Program-made: the position numbers and the translations under genes
Notes under the pieces: model-generated
Databases searched by the model: none
Seen by the model: only the letters and a program-made list of their open reading frames with translations
What the model was told of the DNA's origin: nothing
Part shown: positions 1 to 10,971 of the stretch, one piece after another
Position numbering within the stretch: position 1 is the first letter of the stretch
How the letters are laid out: each line of letters starts with the position of its first letter
Origin: Holophagaceae bacterium
GTDB taxonomy: Bacteria; Acidobacteriota; Holophagae; Holophagales; Holophagaceae
Direction: 5' to 3'
Assembly (NCBI GenBank): GCA_021286765.1
Contig: JAJTBS010000001.1
Coordinates: 620,001-684,000 of the forward strand
Length of the DNA: 64,000 nucleotides

Positions 1-54
1 GTCTTGACAGGAAGGCCGCCCGGACGGACAGTGGCGGGGCCTTCCCGGAGCCCC

Positions 55-324
55 ATGCCCCGCGTCGCGTTCACCCGCAACCTCCAGCGCCACGTGGCGT
101 GTCCGCCCTGCGCGGTGGCGGGTGCAACCGTGCGCGAGAGCCTGGAGGCGGCCTTCGCCCTCTACCCGAGGCTCCGGGGCTACGTGCTGGATGAGCATGG
201 GGAGTTGCGGTTCCACATGTCCATCTACGTGGATGGCGTGCCCATCGCCGACCGCAAGGGGCTCGGCGATCCCGTGCCCGAGGGCGCCGAGATCTTCGTC
301 ATGCAGGCCCTGTCCGGAGGCTGA
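55..324 (+). CDS. MoaD/ThiS-like small ubiquitin-fold protein
   Basis: Predicted 89-residue beta-grasp protein of the MoaD/ThiS kind. It ends in the motif MQALSGG, and the terminal Gly-Gly is the hallmark of proteins that are adenylated and thiocarboxylated or conjugated through their C-terminus. The N-terminal half has the TVRESLEAAF helix typical of the fold, followed by YVLDEHGELRFH and a VDG turn. I start it at the ATG at 55; an in-frame ATG at 4 adds only a basic, low-complexity stretch. The stop is one base before the ATG of the BNR-repeat protein, so the two are probably co-translated. No molybdopterin or thiamine genes flank it, so a cofactor role is not supported by context. The fold is fairly certain; the function is unknown. 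Confidence 0.8.
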   Translation: MPRVAFTRNLQRHVACPPCAVAGATVRESLEAAFALYPRLRGYVLDEHGELRFHMSIYVDGVPIADRKGLGDPVPEGAEIFVMQALSGG

Positions 325-325
325 G

Positions 326-1435
326 ATGTCCGACCAGCTGCTCGTATCCACCCGCAAGGGGCTCTTCTCCGCCCGCCGCCAGGGGAAGGGTGCCTGGGCC
401 CTGGAGGAGGTCTTCTTCCTGGGGGACAATGTCTCCCTCAGCATGCGGGATCCCCGCGATGGCGCCTGGTACGCGGCCCTGGACCACGGCCACTTCGGCG
501 CGAAGCTGCACCGCTCGCGGGATCGCGGGGCCACCTGGGAGGAGGTCGGCGTGCCCGCCTATCCCGCGCCGCCCGAAGGCCATGTGGAGAAGGACTTCCT
601 GGGCCGCGAGATCCCCTGGCGCCTCATCCGCTTCTGGTGCCTCACGCCCGGACTCGCCTCCCAGCCGGGCCTGCTCTGGGCCGGCACGCTGCCCGGCGGC
701 CTCTTCTGGAGCGAGGACTGGGGCGCCACCTGGCAGATGGTGGAATCGCTCTGGAACATGCCCGAGCGCCGCAAGTGGATGGGCGGCGGTGCCGATGCGC
801 CCGGCATCCACTCCGTGGTCGTGGACCCGCGCGATGGCCACCGCGTGGTGGTGGCGGTCTCCAGCGGCGGCATCTGGCAGACCCGGGATCGCGGCCAGAC
901 CTGGACGGCCCACACCAAGGGCATGCGGGCCGATTACGCGCCGCCTGAGCTGGTGGAGGCCCCGGAATCGCAGGATCCCCACCGACTGGTGCAGTGCCCC
1001 GGGCAGCCGGACCACTGGTGGGTGCAGCACCACAACGGCATCTTCCGCAGCACCGACGACGCGCGGAGCTGGACCGAGGTCACCGACGTGCAGCCCTCGG
1101 TCTTCGGCTTCCCGGTGGTGGTGCATCCGAAGGATCCCGATACGGCCTGGTTCATACCCGCCATCAAGGACGAGAAGCGCATCCCCGTGGAGGGCCGGGT
1201 GGTGGTGAACCGCACCCGGGACGGTGGCCGCACCTTCGAGACCCTGCACCGGGGCCTGCCCCAGGCCTGGGCCTACGACCTGGTCTACCGCCACGCGATG
1301 GATCTGGATGGCAGCGGGGAGCGCCTGGCCTTCGGCTCCACCACGGGCTCGGTGTGGATCAGCGAGAACCAGGGCGACGATTGGCTCACCCTGGCCGAGC
1401 ACCTGCCGCCGGTCCATGCGGTGGTCTTCGTCTAG
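326..1435 (+). CDS. BNR/sialidase-like beta-propeller protein
   Basis: A 369-residue protein built from about six BNR/Asp-box repeats of the form S/T-x-D-x-G-x-T-W. They lie near residues 63 (SRDRGATW), 129 (SEDWGATW), 186 (TRDRGQTW), 242 (STDDARSW), 297 (TRDGGRTF) and 346 (SENQGDDW). This is the layout of a six-bladed propeller of the exo-sialidase/VPS10 type. There is no signal peptide, so it looks cytoplasmic, unlike secreted sialidases. The start at 326 follows the TGA of the MoaD-like gene by one base. Catalytic sialidase residues cannot be assigned by eye, so I do not call it an enzyme. Its tight pairing with the small Gly-Gly protein suggests a joint role. Confidence 0.8.
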   Translation: MSDQLLVSTRKGLFSARRQGKGAWALEEVFFLGDNVSLSMRDPRDGAWYAALDHGHFGAKLHRSRDRGATWEEVGVPAYPAPPEGHVEKDFLGREIPWRLIRFWCLTPGLASQPGLLWAGTLPGGLFWSEDWGATWQMVESLWNMPERRKWMGGGADAPGIHSVVVDPRDGHRVVVAVSSGGIWQTRDRGQTWTAHTKGMRADYAPPELVEAPESQDPHRLVQCPGQPDHWWVQHHNGIFRSTDDARSWTEVTDVQPSVFGFPVVVHPKDPDTAWFIPAIKDEKRIPVEGRVVVNRTRDGGRTFETLHRGLPQAWAYDLVYRHAMDLDGSGERLAFGSTTGSVWISENQGDDWLTLAEHLPPVHAVVFV

Positions 1436-1501
1436 GAGCGTAGGATCAGGGAACATCGCGGCGGCTTCCGCAACCTGCGGACCCTGCCTGGGGAGGACCC
1501 C

Positions 1502-1774
1502 ATGACCCGTTTCATCCGCACCCTCGTGGCCATGCTGTTCGGCGGCTCGCTCCTGATGGCCCAGCTCCCCAATCCGCTGAACCTGCCGGATCCCCTGGGC
1601 CTGTCCAGGAAACCCGAGCCGTCCCGCCCGGCTCCTCGCCCGGCCCCCCGCGAGGGCCGCCGCGCCGAGCGCCCGCCCAGGCGTGAGAAGCACCGCGACC
1701 AGGGAAAGCACAAAGGCCAGCAGAAGCGCCAGAACCGGGCGCGCGGCGAGCACCCGGGCCACGACAGGCGCTAG
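1502..1774 (+). CDS. small secreted basic protein, unknown
   Basis: A 90-residue protein with an N-terminal signal-like segment (basic residues, then LVAMLFGGSLLMAQ, with cleavage plausible after the Ala). The rest is low-complexity and rich in Arg, Pro, Lys and Gln. A purine-rich stretch (GGGGAGGACCCC) precedes the ATG and may act as ribosome binding site. I recognise no family. The disordered, very basic tail could bind nucleic acid or polyanionic polymer, but that is only composition. It lies between the propeller gene and the cytochrome lipoprotein on the same strand. Confidence 0.5.
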   Translation: MTRFIRTLVAMLFGGSLLMAQLPNPLNLPDPLGLSRKPEPSRPAPRPAPREGRRAERPPRREKHRDQGKHKGQQKRQNRARGEHPGHDRR

Positions 1775-1798
1775 ATGCTGTTCATTGGAGAGGTTCCC

Positions 1799-2503
1799 AT
1801 GCGCCTGCACGTCCGCCATCCCCTCCGCACGGCCGGCTTCGGCCTCCTGACTGCCCTGGCCCTGGGCCTCCAGGGCTGCGGTCCCAAGGAGGTGCCGCCG
1901 GCGACGACTTCCGCGCCAGCGGCCGAGGCGAAGCCCGGAGCCGCCCCGGCGGCTGCGCCCACCCCCGGAAGCTCCGCACCGCCACCGACGGCCAGGCCCT
2001 CGACGCCCGTGGCGGCGCAGCCTGCGGCCTCCCCTTCACCGGTGGCGGCAGCCGCCGCAGCTGCTCCGGCCCCTGCGCCGGTCACCGCAGTGCCCTCGCC
2101 CGCGCCCGAGGCGAAGCCTGCGGCGCCTGCTCAGACTTCTGCCCAGGCTTCTACCCAGACTCCTGCCCCGGCCACGAGTCCCATCGTCGATCCCGGGGGC
2201 GAGGTCGCGGTGAAGCCCGCCAAGGCCGGGCTCGCCAAGGTGGGCAGCCAGGCCTGCAAGCTCTGCCACCGCGTCCAGTTCGCCTCCTGGTCGGAGACCG
2301 CCCACGCCCGGCGCAACCCGCCGCTGGACTGCGAGGGGTGCCACGGCGCCGGGAGCGAGTACAAGGCCATGGCGACCATGAAGGACCCCGCCAAGGCCAG
2401 CGCGGCCGGGCTGGTGCGTCCCGGCGCCCCCTTCTGCACCACCTGCCACAAGCGCGGCTGGAGCGACGGTCTGCTGAAGAAGGCTCACGCGCATAAAGGC
2501 TAG
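1799..2503 (+). CDS. three-haem c-type cytochrome lipoprotein
   Basis: A 234-residue exported lipoprotein. The N-terminus is a signal peptide ending in a lipobox with the acceptor Cys at residue 27 (LQGC). Residues 28 to about 140 are an Ala/Pro-rich linker. The C-terminal domain carries three CXXCH haem-binding motifs: CKLCH at 153, CEGCH at 178 and CTTCH at 213. This suggests a small periplasmic or outer-membrane electron carrier related to multihaem cytochromes of the c554/NapC-like kind. The ATG at 1799 is chosen over one at 1775 because GGAGAGG lies at 1787-1793 and the signal peptide starts there. A hairpin shared with the convergent nrdJ follows. The redox partner is not shown in the window. 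Confidence 0.85.
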   Translation: MRLHVRHPLRTAGFGLLTALALGLQGCGPKEVPPATTSAPAAEAKPGAAPAAAPTPGSSAPPPTARPSTPVAAQPAASPSPVAAAAAAAPAPAPVTAVPSPAPEAKPAAPAQTSAQASTQTPAPATSPIVDPGGEVAVKPAKAGLAKVGSQACKLCHRVQFASWSETAHARRNPPLDCEGCHGAGSEYKAMATMKDPAKASAAGLVRPGAPFCTTCHKRGWSDGLLKKAHAHKG

Positions 2504-2533
2504 GCCCGGAGCGCAAGCGCTTCGCCAAAAAGA

Positions 2534-2557
2534 AAGGGCGGGATGACTCCCGCCCTT
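2534..2557 (-). terminator. intrinsic terminator of nrdJ
   Basis: Perfect hairpin: AAGGGCGGGA, loop TGAC, TCCCGCCCTT. On the minus strand it is followed by a T-rich tail (TTTCTTTTT), so it best serves nrdJ. It lies between convergent genes and may also stop read-through from the cytochrome side. Confidence 0.85.
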
Positions 2558-2579
2558 CGGCCATGCGTGGGGCCCTGGA

Positions 2580-5978
<3,399 letters not shown>

Positions 5979-6080
5979 GGGGCTGTCCTGGGCAGGGGGT
6001 GGAGAAGGACGGATCGAAAGACATGGCTTTTCCGCGAGGCGTACAAAGCCCTCCCCAGGGGGTGGGAGGCTATGAGGTGA

Positions 6081-6134
6081 CCTCTATGGGTTGTGCCGGG
6101 AGAAAAGGATGGCCCCAAGATGTAGGGGTGTCAA
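6081..6134 (-). promoter_or_regulatory. nrdJ promoter with two NrdR-box-like sites
   Basis: Reading toward nrdJ on the minus strand, TTGACA (6134-6129) is followed after 17 bases by CATCCT, a plausible though weak -10. The spacer is almost filled by the palindrome CCCCTACATCTTGGGG (6128-6113). A second 16-base site, CCTCTATGGGTTGTGC on the plus strand, lies at 6081-6096. The two sites are separated by 16 bases, which is the known arrangement of paired NrdR boxes about three helical turns apart. Each matches roughly 10 of 16 positions of an AT-rich NrdR-box form (ACACTATATATTGTGT). Binding by NrdR is inference; nrdR itself is not in the window. Confidence 0.6.
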
Positions 6135-6264
6135 GGGGGGCTAACCGGATTTTTCCATCGTTTAAAAAGACCCCGGAAATCAGGGACTTTGAGCACGGAG
6201 GCCCGGTCGCGCCGAGTCCTTCCCGCTGGTGTGCGGTGGGTCATCGCGGCTAGGCTGAATTCAA

Positions 6265-6357
6265 GCCGGGCCCCATGCATCGGGGTGCGATGAACCGGGT
6301 CAGGTCGGAAGAAGCAGCCCTAAGTCGTTCCCCCGAGTGCCGTGGTCAGCCCGGCCC
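6265..6357 (+). ncRNA. ffs: signal recognition particle RNA, small bacterial (4.5S) type
   Basis: The segment at 6297-6320 contains the conserved SRP domain IV: GGTCAGGTC, a GGAA tetraloop, then GAAGCAGCCC. This is the Ffh-binding hairpin with its asymmetric and symmetric internal loops. The ends pair: GCCGGGC at 6265-6271 with GCCCGGC at 6349-6355. The total of just over 90 nt matches the Alu-less bacterial form. It targets nascent membrane proteins together with Ffh and FtsY. It lies in the gap between nrdJ and the TIGR02757 gene. A TAGGCT hexamer at 6251-6256 is a possible -10 box. The exact 3' end is uncertain by a few bases. Confidence 0.93.
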
Positions 6358-6359
6358 CT

Positions 6360-6436
6360 CCTTTTGTGCCAAGCGCGCAGCGCTCGCCAGCAAAAGGAAT
6401 CACAGCCGCCCACGAAGCCGCGCAGCGGATTCGTGG
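6360..6436. repeat. two adjacent hairpins sharing a GCGCAGCG core
   Basis: Hairpin one spans 6360-6397: outer arms CCTTTTG and CAAAAGG, inner arms AGCGC and GCGCT around GCA. Hairpin two spans 6410-6436: outer arms CCACGAA and TTCGTGG, inner arms CCGC and GCGG around GCA. Both have the same apical GC-GCA-GC arrangement, as expected of REP-like palindromes. They follow the SRP RNA directly and may also act in its 3' processing. Whether they recur elsewhere in the genome cannot be told here. Confidence 0.5.
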
Positions 6437-6587
6437 CTGAGGAGATCGCCCGCCAGGGAACGTACGATTCCGGAGCCTTCGGTCCGGCCTCGCCTACGGC
6501 ACTGGCCTGCGCTCCCAGCGGGTCCCGCGGGATCGGCTCAACGGCCCACGCATGTCGCATGTCGCGCGCGGGCAAGCCTAGCCCTTC
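6437..6587. other. non-coding gap after the hairpins
   Basis: About 150 bases with no convincing gene. It holds a small inverted repeat, CCGGA (6470-6474) with TCCGG (6483-6487). The rest of the gap reads as GC-rich DNA that could be part of a longer dispersed repeat together with 6360-6436. Confidence 0.4.
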
Positions 6588-7460
6588 CTACGCCCGGGTC
6601 CGCACACCGGATTTGGAGCCCGCCCGGCACACCGTGTAGAGCGGGCACGCCGCGCAGGTGCTGCGCTTCCGCACGCCGGGGCAGTCGCCCAGGATGCCCA
6701 GGTGGCTGAGGGCGAAGTCGTAGCGCAGGGGATCGGCGGGGTCCAGCCGGCGGAGGGCTTCGGTGATGTCCCGGGCCATCTTCCCGTCCGGGGTGGCGCG
6801 GTGGCTGAGGCCGATGAACCGCGACACGCGGGCCACATGCGTATCCAGGGGGATGACCAGCCCATGGGCCGGGTAGCGGGTCCAGAGGCCGAGGTCGGGC
6901 CAGCCGCTGCGCACCATCCAGCGCAGGAACATGCGCCAGCGCTTGCAGGCGGCCCCTTCCAGCGGATCAGGGAGGGAGAAGCGGGCCCCGTACGAGGGGG
7001 GCAACTCCCGGCGGAGCCGTTGCACCAGGCGGGAGAGGGCCTCGTCCGGCCCTTCCTCCGGGCCGGGCAGGAGGTGGGCCTCCAGGCCCGCGCCGCTTTC
7101 CGCATCCAGCCGTTTCCAGGCCAGCAGCCAGGCCGCCAGATCCGGACCCGTGTGGAAGCGCCAGGCCCAGTTCCCCAGGGCGTGGGTGAGTTCCCTGCGG
7201 GCCACGGGGACGCTGCGCTCACGCAGCCAGTCCGCGGGACGGTCTCCCAGGGGCGCCAGGACACCCTGCACCGCCCGGATCATGGGTTCCACCCGCCCAT
7301 AGGCCAGGTGGGCGGCCACGAAGGCGGCCACTTCCCGGTCCAGCGGGGAGGCATAGGCCAGGACCACGCGGAGGGGGTCGCTCCTGAGGGCCCCGGCGGT
7401 GTCGTAGCGGGCGCAAAGGCCATCCAGGCGGGCCTTCAGGGCAGTCGTCGCGGTCGCCAT
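6588..7460 (-). CDS. TIGR02757 family protein (DUF2400), HhH-like
   Basis: A 290-residue protein of the uncharacterised TIGR02757/DUF2400 family. Family features are the N-terminal YASPLDREVAAFVAAHLAYGRV block, the central LFLRWMVR-like segment (here MFLRWMVRSGWPDLGLW) and a D-THVAR motif. The C-terminus has a Cys pattern, C-x8-C-x2-C-x5-C, close to the 4Fe-4S loop of endonuclease III (C-x6-C-x2-C-x5-C), which suggests a distant link to helix-hairpin-helix DNA glycosylases. The ATG at 7460 gives the family's normal N-terminus; the frame runs further upstream but only as high-GC extension. The activity is unknown. It is convergent with the SRP RNA and divergent from the next small gene. Confidence 0.82.
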   Translation of the reverse strand: MATATTALKARLDGLCARYDTAGALRSDPLRVVLAYASPLDREVAAFVAAHLAYGRVEPMIRAVQGVLAPLGDRPADWLRERSVPVARRELTHALGNWAWRFHTGPDLAAWLLAWKRLDAESGAGLEAHLLPGPEEGPDEALSRLVQRLRRELPPSYGARFSLPDPLEGAACKRWRMFLRWMVRSGWPDLGLWTRYPAHGLVIPLDTHVARVSRFIGLSHRATPDGKMARDITEALRRLDPADPLRYDFALSHLGILGDCPGVRKRSTCAACPLYTVCRAGSKSGVRTRA

Positions 7461-7599
7461 GGCGCCAGTGTCCCAGGATCGCCGGCGGCGATGGCCCGGA
7501 AAAAACCCCGCCTCGTGCCTAAAATCACTATGTAGGTGAAGCACTTCCCGATAGTCTGGTGGATGGTGGCCCGTGGCCCCTCTGGAGAAACAACCGCAC

Positions 7600-8001
7600 A
7601 TGATGAACCTGCGTGGCCTTGGCAACCTGGCGAAGATCCTCGAAGAAGCCGCAAAGCCTGATTCCGTGTTGCGGGAAGACCGTGAAAAGCCGAAGCCGAA
7701 GGTTCTCAAGAAGGGCGAGAAGGCCGGGAACATCCGGGTCATCGATCCCAAGCGGAAGGTCTGGTACGAGAAGCGCCTGAAGGAGATCACCGCCAAGGCC
7801 GCTCCCGCCGAGGACAGTGCCTCCGGCCCCGTGAGCGCCCCCGTGGTGCCCGCCGCGCCGGCCCTGGCCAAGAACGTGGCCTCCCTGCTGGGCGGCTCCC
7901 TGCTGCAGACCCTGGCCGCCGCCAAGGACGCGAAGCCCAAGGCCGAGGGCCAGAAGCGCTCCGAAGCCTGGCGCCGCAAGCCCGGCGAATCGATCTTCTA
8001 G
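7600..8001 (+). CDS. hypothetical charged protein
   Basis: A 133-residue protein I do not recognise. The first 75 residues are charged and likely helical (LRGLGNLAKILEEA, then Lys/Glu-rich, then VWYEKRLKEITAK). A low-complexity Ala/Pro/Val stretch follows, then a hydrophobic patch (LAKNVASLLGGSLLQTLAAAK) and a basic tail ending GESIF. There is no signal peptide. Tandem ATGs lie at 7600 and 7603, with GGAG at 7584-7587; a GTG at 7573 would lengthen it by nine residues. It has its own upstream region divergent from the TIGR02757 gene. Confidence 0.6.
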   Translation: MMNLRGLGNLAKILEEAAKPDSVLREDREKPKPKVLKKGEKAGNIRVIDPKRKVWYEKRLKEITAKAAPAEDSASGPVSAPVVPAAPALAKNVASLLGGSLLQTLAAAKDAKPKAEGQKRSEAWRRKPGESIF

Positions 8002-8021
8002 GGTTCGACCTGCCCGGTTGG

Positions 8022-8046
8022 AACGAGGCGGCCTGGCCGCCTCGTT
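8022..8046. terminator. bidirectional hairpin between convergent genes
   Basis: AACGAGGCGG (8022-8031) pairs perfectly with CCGCCTCGTT (8037-8046) around a CCTGG loop. It sits between the ends of the small hypothetical gene (+) and the next gene (-). A short T run follows on the plus side only weakly. Confidence 0.65.
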
Positions 8047-8071
8047 TCCGTGTTGGGGTGGCTTCAGCGCC

Positions 8072-8599
8072 TCACACCGTGGTGGGCGCCGGCCGGAGGT
8101 GTTTCCGGCCGATCCAGGTGGCGGCGAGGGGCCGCTCGAAGCGGCCCTGGCGCAGGTCGCCGACGGTCAGCAGGGCCAGGTCCAGCACGGGCGTGGCGCC
8201 ATCCAGGGTGCCATCGGCCAGCCGGGCGGCGAGGTCGGCACGGGGCAGGGCGCGGATCCCGTCCGCCAGCCGCACGATCACGGCCTGGGGATCTTCCAGG
8301 GCCAAGCCCAGCTTCGCCGTGAGCTGGTTCACGCCGCGCAGCATGCCGTCGATGGCGCAGCCCGAGGGCTGGGCGGCGAGGGTGGGTTCCGCCACGGCCA
8401 GGATGCGGCGCTCCAGGAGCGTCCAGGCGCCCTGGTATTGCACGCCCTTGTGCCGCCAGCGCCCGAGCAGGGCCTCCACCTCCGGCGCCAGGACCGCCGC
8501 GTCGGCATCGCGCGTCAGGGCCAGCAGCCAGAGCCGGGCCTCGTCGGGCAGGTGGGTGAAGGCGGAGAGGTCGGCTGGGACGGACGTTGAAGCGGGCAT
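8072..8599 (-). CDS. conserved hypothetical protein (family often misnamed 'ABC transporter ATPase')
   Basis: A 175-residue protein. Its spacing and motifs (ARLWLLALTR near the start, GRWRHKGVQYQGAW, LAVAEP, then SGCAIDGMLRGVNQLTAKLG, and a final W-x-G-K/R) resemble a family of about 160 residues common in Bacteroidetes that is often labelled ABC transporter ATPase. There is no Walker A or B motif, so that label is wrong for it. The S-G-C-x-I-D motif is the most conserved-looking point and could hold a functional Cys. The ATG at 8599 is preceded by AGGAG at five bases; a GTG at 8605 would overlap that site. Function unknown. Confidence 0.65.
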   Translation of the reverse strand: MPASTSVPADLSAFTHLPDEARLWLLALTRDADAAVLAPEVEALLGRWRHKGVQYQGAWTLLERRILAVAEPTLAAQPSGCAIDGMLRGVNQLTAKLGLALEDPQAVIVRLADGIRALPRADLAARLADGTLDGATPVLDLALLTVGDLRQGRFERPLAATWIGRKHLRPAPTTV

Positions 8600-8726
8600 G
8601 GGCACTCCTGGTGTCGGAACAGTCTATGGGATGCCGGCGATACTGTGGCCATGCCCGCCGTCTGTCACGCCGCGTCCAGGCTTCCGTGACGAAAGTGACG
8701 GGCTCCCTCGCGTAAGGTGGAGGACG

Positions 8727-9674
8727 ATGCGCGACACGGCCCTTCTCCTCCTCAACCTCGGCGGTCCCGTGAACCTGGGCCAGGTGGAACCCTTCCTGGC
8801 GGCCCTGTTCGGGGACCGGGACCTCATCAAGCTGCCGGGGCCGGCCTGGCTGCAGCCGCCCCTGGCCCGGCTCATCGCCCGCCTGCGGGCCCCCAGCGCC
8901 AAGGGCCGCTACGCGGAGATCGGCGGAGGCTCTCCCCTGCTGGCGGAGAGCGCTTACCAGGCTTCGGCGTTGCGGGCGGCCCTGCGCGCGGCGGGCCGGG
9001 AGGAGGCCGTGAAGCTCTGCTTCCGCTGCACGGCCCCCCGGGCCAAGGGGCTGCTGCAGGCGCTGAAGCGCCAGGGCATCCGCAAGCTGGTGCCCGTGTC
9101 GCTCTATCCCCACGACTGCCGCGCCACCACCGGCTCGAGCCTGCGGGAGCTGGCCACCGAGGCCGCCAAGGCCGGCCTGGAGCTGCTGCCGGGCGTGGAC
9201 CACTACGCCACGGATCCCGACTACCTGGATGCGCTGGAGCGGCCCCTGCGCGCGGCCCTCCGGGACTTGCCCGGCGCCACGGTGATCTTCAGCGCCCACA
9301 GCCTGCCCGTGCGCCAGATCGAGGCCGGCGATCCCTACGAGGAGGAGATCCACGCCACCTGCGATGCCCTCAAGGCCCGCATCGGCGAGCTACCCGGCGG
9401 CTACCTGCTGGCCTACCAGAGCCGAACCGGCCCCGTGCGCTGGCTGGAACCGCCGCTGAAGGCGGTGTTGGAGTCCATGGGCGGCAAGGATGTCATCGTG
9501 GTGCCCGTGAGCTTCGTCACCGAGCACATCGAGACCCTGCACGAGCTCGACATCGAGTACCGCCACGTGGCCGACCAGGCCGGCATCCGCACCTACCGCC
9601 GCGTGGCCCCGCCGGGCACCGACCCTTCGTACATCCGCTGCCTCACCCGCCGCGTCCTGGAGATCCTCCCATGA
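8727..9674 (+). CDS. hemH: ferrochelatase
   Basis: A 315-residue enzyme that inserts ferrous iron into the porphyrin ring at the end of haem synthesis. The N-terminus (ALLLLNLGGPVN) is the classic ferrochelatase opening. The metal-binding His is in FSAHSLP near residue 190, and the conserved Glu is in PVSFVTEHIETLHELDIEY near the C-terminus. Length is typical. GGTGGAGG precedes the ATG at 8727. The stop overlaps the start of hemG by four bases (ATGA), so the two steps are translationally coupled. An upstream frame extension to 8058 is antisense to the preceding gene and is not used. Confidence 0.95.
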   Translation: MRDTALLLLNLGGPVNLGQVEPFLAALFGDRDLIKLPGPAWLQPPLARLIARLRAPSAKGRYAEIGGGSPLLAESAYQASALRAALRAAGREEAVKLCFRCTAPRAKGLLQALKRQGIRKLVPVSLYPHDCRATTGSSLRELATEAAKAGLELLPGVDHYATDPDYLDALERPLRAALRDLPGATVIFSAHSLPVRQIEAGDPYEEEIHATCDALKARIGELPGGYLLAYQSRTGPVRWLEPPLKAVLESMGGKDVIVVPVSFVTEHIETLHELDIEYRHVADQAGIRTYRRVAPPGTDPSYIRCLTRRVLEILP

Positions 9675-10927
9675 GCACCCTGATCCTCGGCGGCGGCGTC
9701 ACCGGTCTGGCCGCGGCCTGGCATCTGCAGCAGCGCGGCGAGGCCGTGGAGGTGTGGGAGTCCGGCGCCACCGTGGGCGGCTGGATGAAGACCCTGCCCT
9801 GGGAGGGCGGCCACGTCGAGACGGGCCCCCAGGGCGTGCTGTGGCAGAAGGGCACCGCGGTGGATCGCCTCTTCAGCGCCCTCGACCTGCCCTTCAAGTC
9901 GCCGGGCACCGGTGCCCGCTGGGTGGGGAAGGGCGGGCGCCTCATCCCCGTGCCGGCTTCGCCCGTGGGGCTGATGACCTCGCCCCTGATGTCGCTGGGC
10001 GCCAAGTTGCGCATGGTGCTGGAGCCCTTCCAGCCCGTGCGGACGGCGGAACCCGAAGAGGGCCTCAGCGCCTTCATCGCGCGCCGCCTGGGCAGGGGGG
10101 TGGCCACGGAGCTGCTGCCCGCCATGGTGGCCGGCGTGCTGGCCGCGCCGCCGGAGATCCTCTCCGTGGATGCCATCCCCAAGCTGCGCCAGTGGGAGGC
10201 CACGGGCAGCCTGGTGAACGGCATCCGCAAGAGCGGCGTGAGCCACATGGTGGTGCCCGAGGGCGGCATGGGCCAGCTGCCCATCCGGCTGGCCGCCAAG
10301 CTGCCCGCGGTGCGCACCGGCCTGCGCGCGGAGCGGCTGGAGGCGCTGCCCGACCGGCGCTGGAAGGTGAGCGGCGGCGGCGAGGTCCGCGAGGCGGACC
10401 GGGTGGTGCTGGCCCTCCCGGCCTTCGAGGCCGCCCTGCTGCTGGGTCCGGTGGCCTCCCGGAGCGCCGAGGCCCTGGCGGCCATCCCCTACACCTCGGT
10501 GGACCTCTGGCACAGCCGCCACGCACCGCTGCCCGCCCTGAAGGACAGCTTCGGCTTCCTCATCCATCCGCCCGAGGGGAAGGGCTACCTGGGCTCCCTG
10601 GTGCCCTCCTGGATGGATCCCCAGAGCGCGCCCGAGGGCGTCATGCAGCTCCGCAGCTTCATCGGCGGCGCCTTCGGCAAGCCCGCCGACCTGGAAGCCT
10701 GGGAGGGCATCCACGCCCGCCTGAAGCACTGGATCCCCGCGCTGGGCGAACCCGCGGCCGTGCGGCACGAGCGCGCCGAGCGCGCCATCCCGCGCCCGGA
10801 GCTGGGGCACCGCGCCCGCGTGCAGACCGCGCTGGCGGGCCTGCCGGCGGGGCTGGACTGGCTGAGCAACGCGCGGTTCGGACCCGGCGTGCGCGACATC
10901 CTGGAAGGCCTGGAGGAGTGGCGCTAG
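9671..10927 (+). CDS. hemG: protoporphyrinogen/coproporphyrinogen oxidase, HemY type
   Basis: A 418-residue FAD-dependent amine-oxidase-fold enzyme that oxidises the porphyrinogen before iron insertion. The N-terminal dinucleotide-binding motif is clear: LGGGVTGLAAAW, followed by an acidic residue and GGW. The middle has the typical VPEGGMGQLP block, and the C-terminus has W-N-A-R-F-G-P-G-V-R-like residues (SNARFGPGVRDI), where the family usually has a glycine-rich FAD contact. It is directly coupled to hemH. Whether the substrate is protoporphyrinogen or coproporphyrinogen cannot be decided from sequence alone; a diderm context favours the protoporphyrin route. Confidence 0.9.
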   Translation: MSTLILGGGVTGLAAAWHLQQRGEAVEVWESGATVGGWMKTLPWEGGHVETGPQGVLWQKGTAVDRLFSALDLPFKSPGTGARWVGKGGRLIPVPASPVGLMTSPLMSLGAKLRMVLEPFQPVRTAEPEEGLSAFIARRLGRGVATELLPAMVAGVLAAPPEILSVDAIPKLRQWEATGSLVNGIRKSGVSHMVVPEGGMGQLPIRLAAKLPAVRTGLRAERLEALPDRRWKVSGGGEVREADRVVLALPAFEAALLLGPVASRSAEALAAIPYTSVDLWHSRHAPLPALKDSFGFLIHPPEGKGYLGSLVPSWMDPQSAPEGVMQLRSFIGGAFGKPADLEAWEGIHARLKHWIPALGEPAAVRHERAERAIPRPELGHRARVQTALAGLPAGLDWLSNARFGPGVRDILEGLEEWR

Positions 10928-10971
10928 AGCGCCCTCAGGCGCAGAATGGCTCCATCCTTTCCGGAGCTCCC

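Noticed and set aside
1-54. N-terminal extension of the MoaD-like protein from the ATG at 4
   Set aside because: The added 17 residues are low-complexity and lack a ribosome binding site; the fold begins at the ATG at 55.
5979-6260. Cobalamin riboswitch upstream of the B12-dependent nrdJ
   Set aside because: No B12-box-like sequence or the expected long structured leader; the region is better explained by the promoter and NrdR-like sites.
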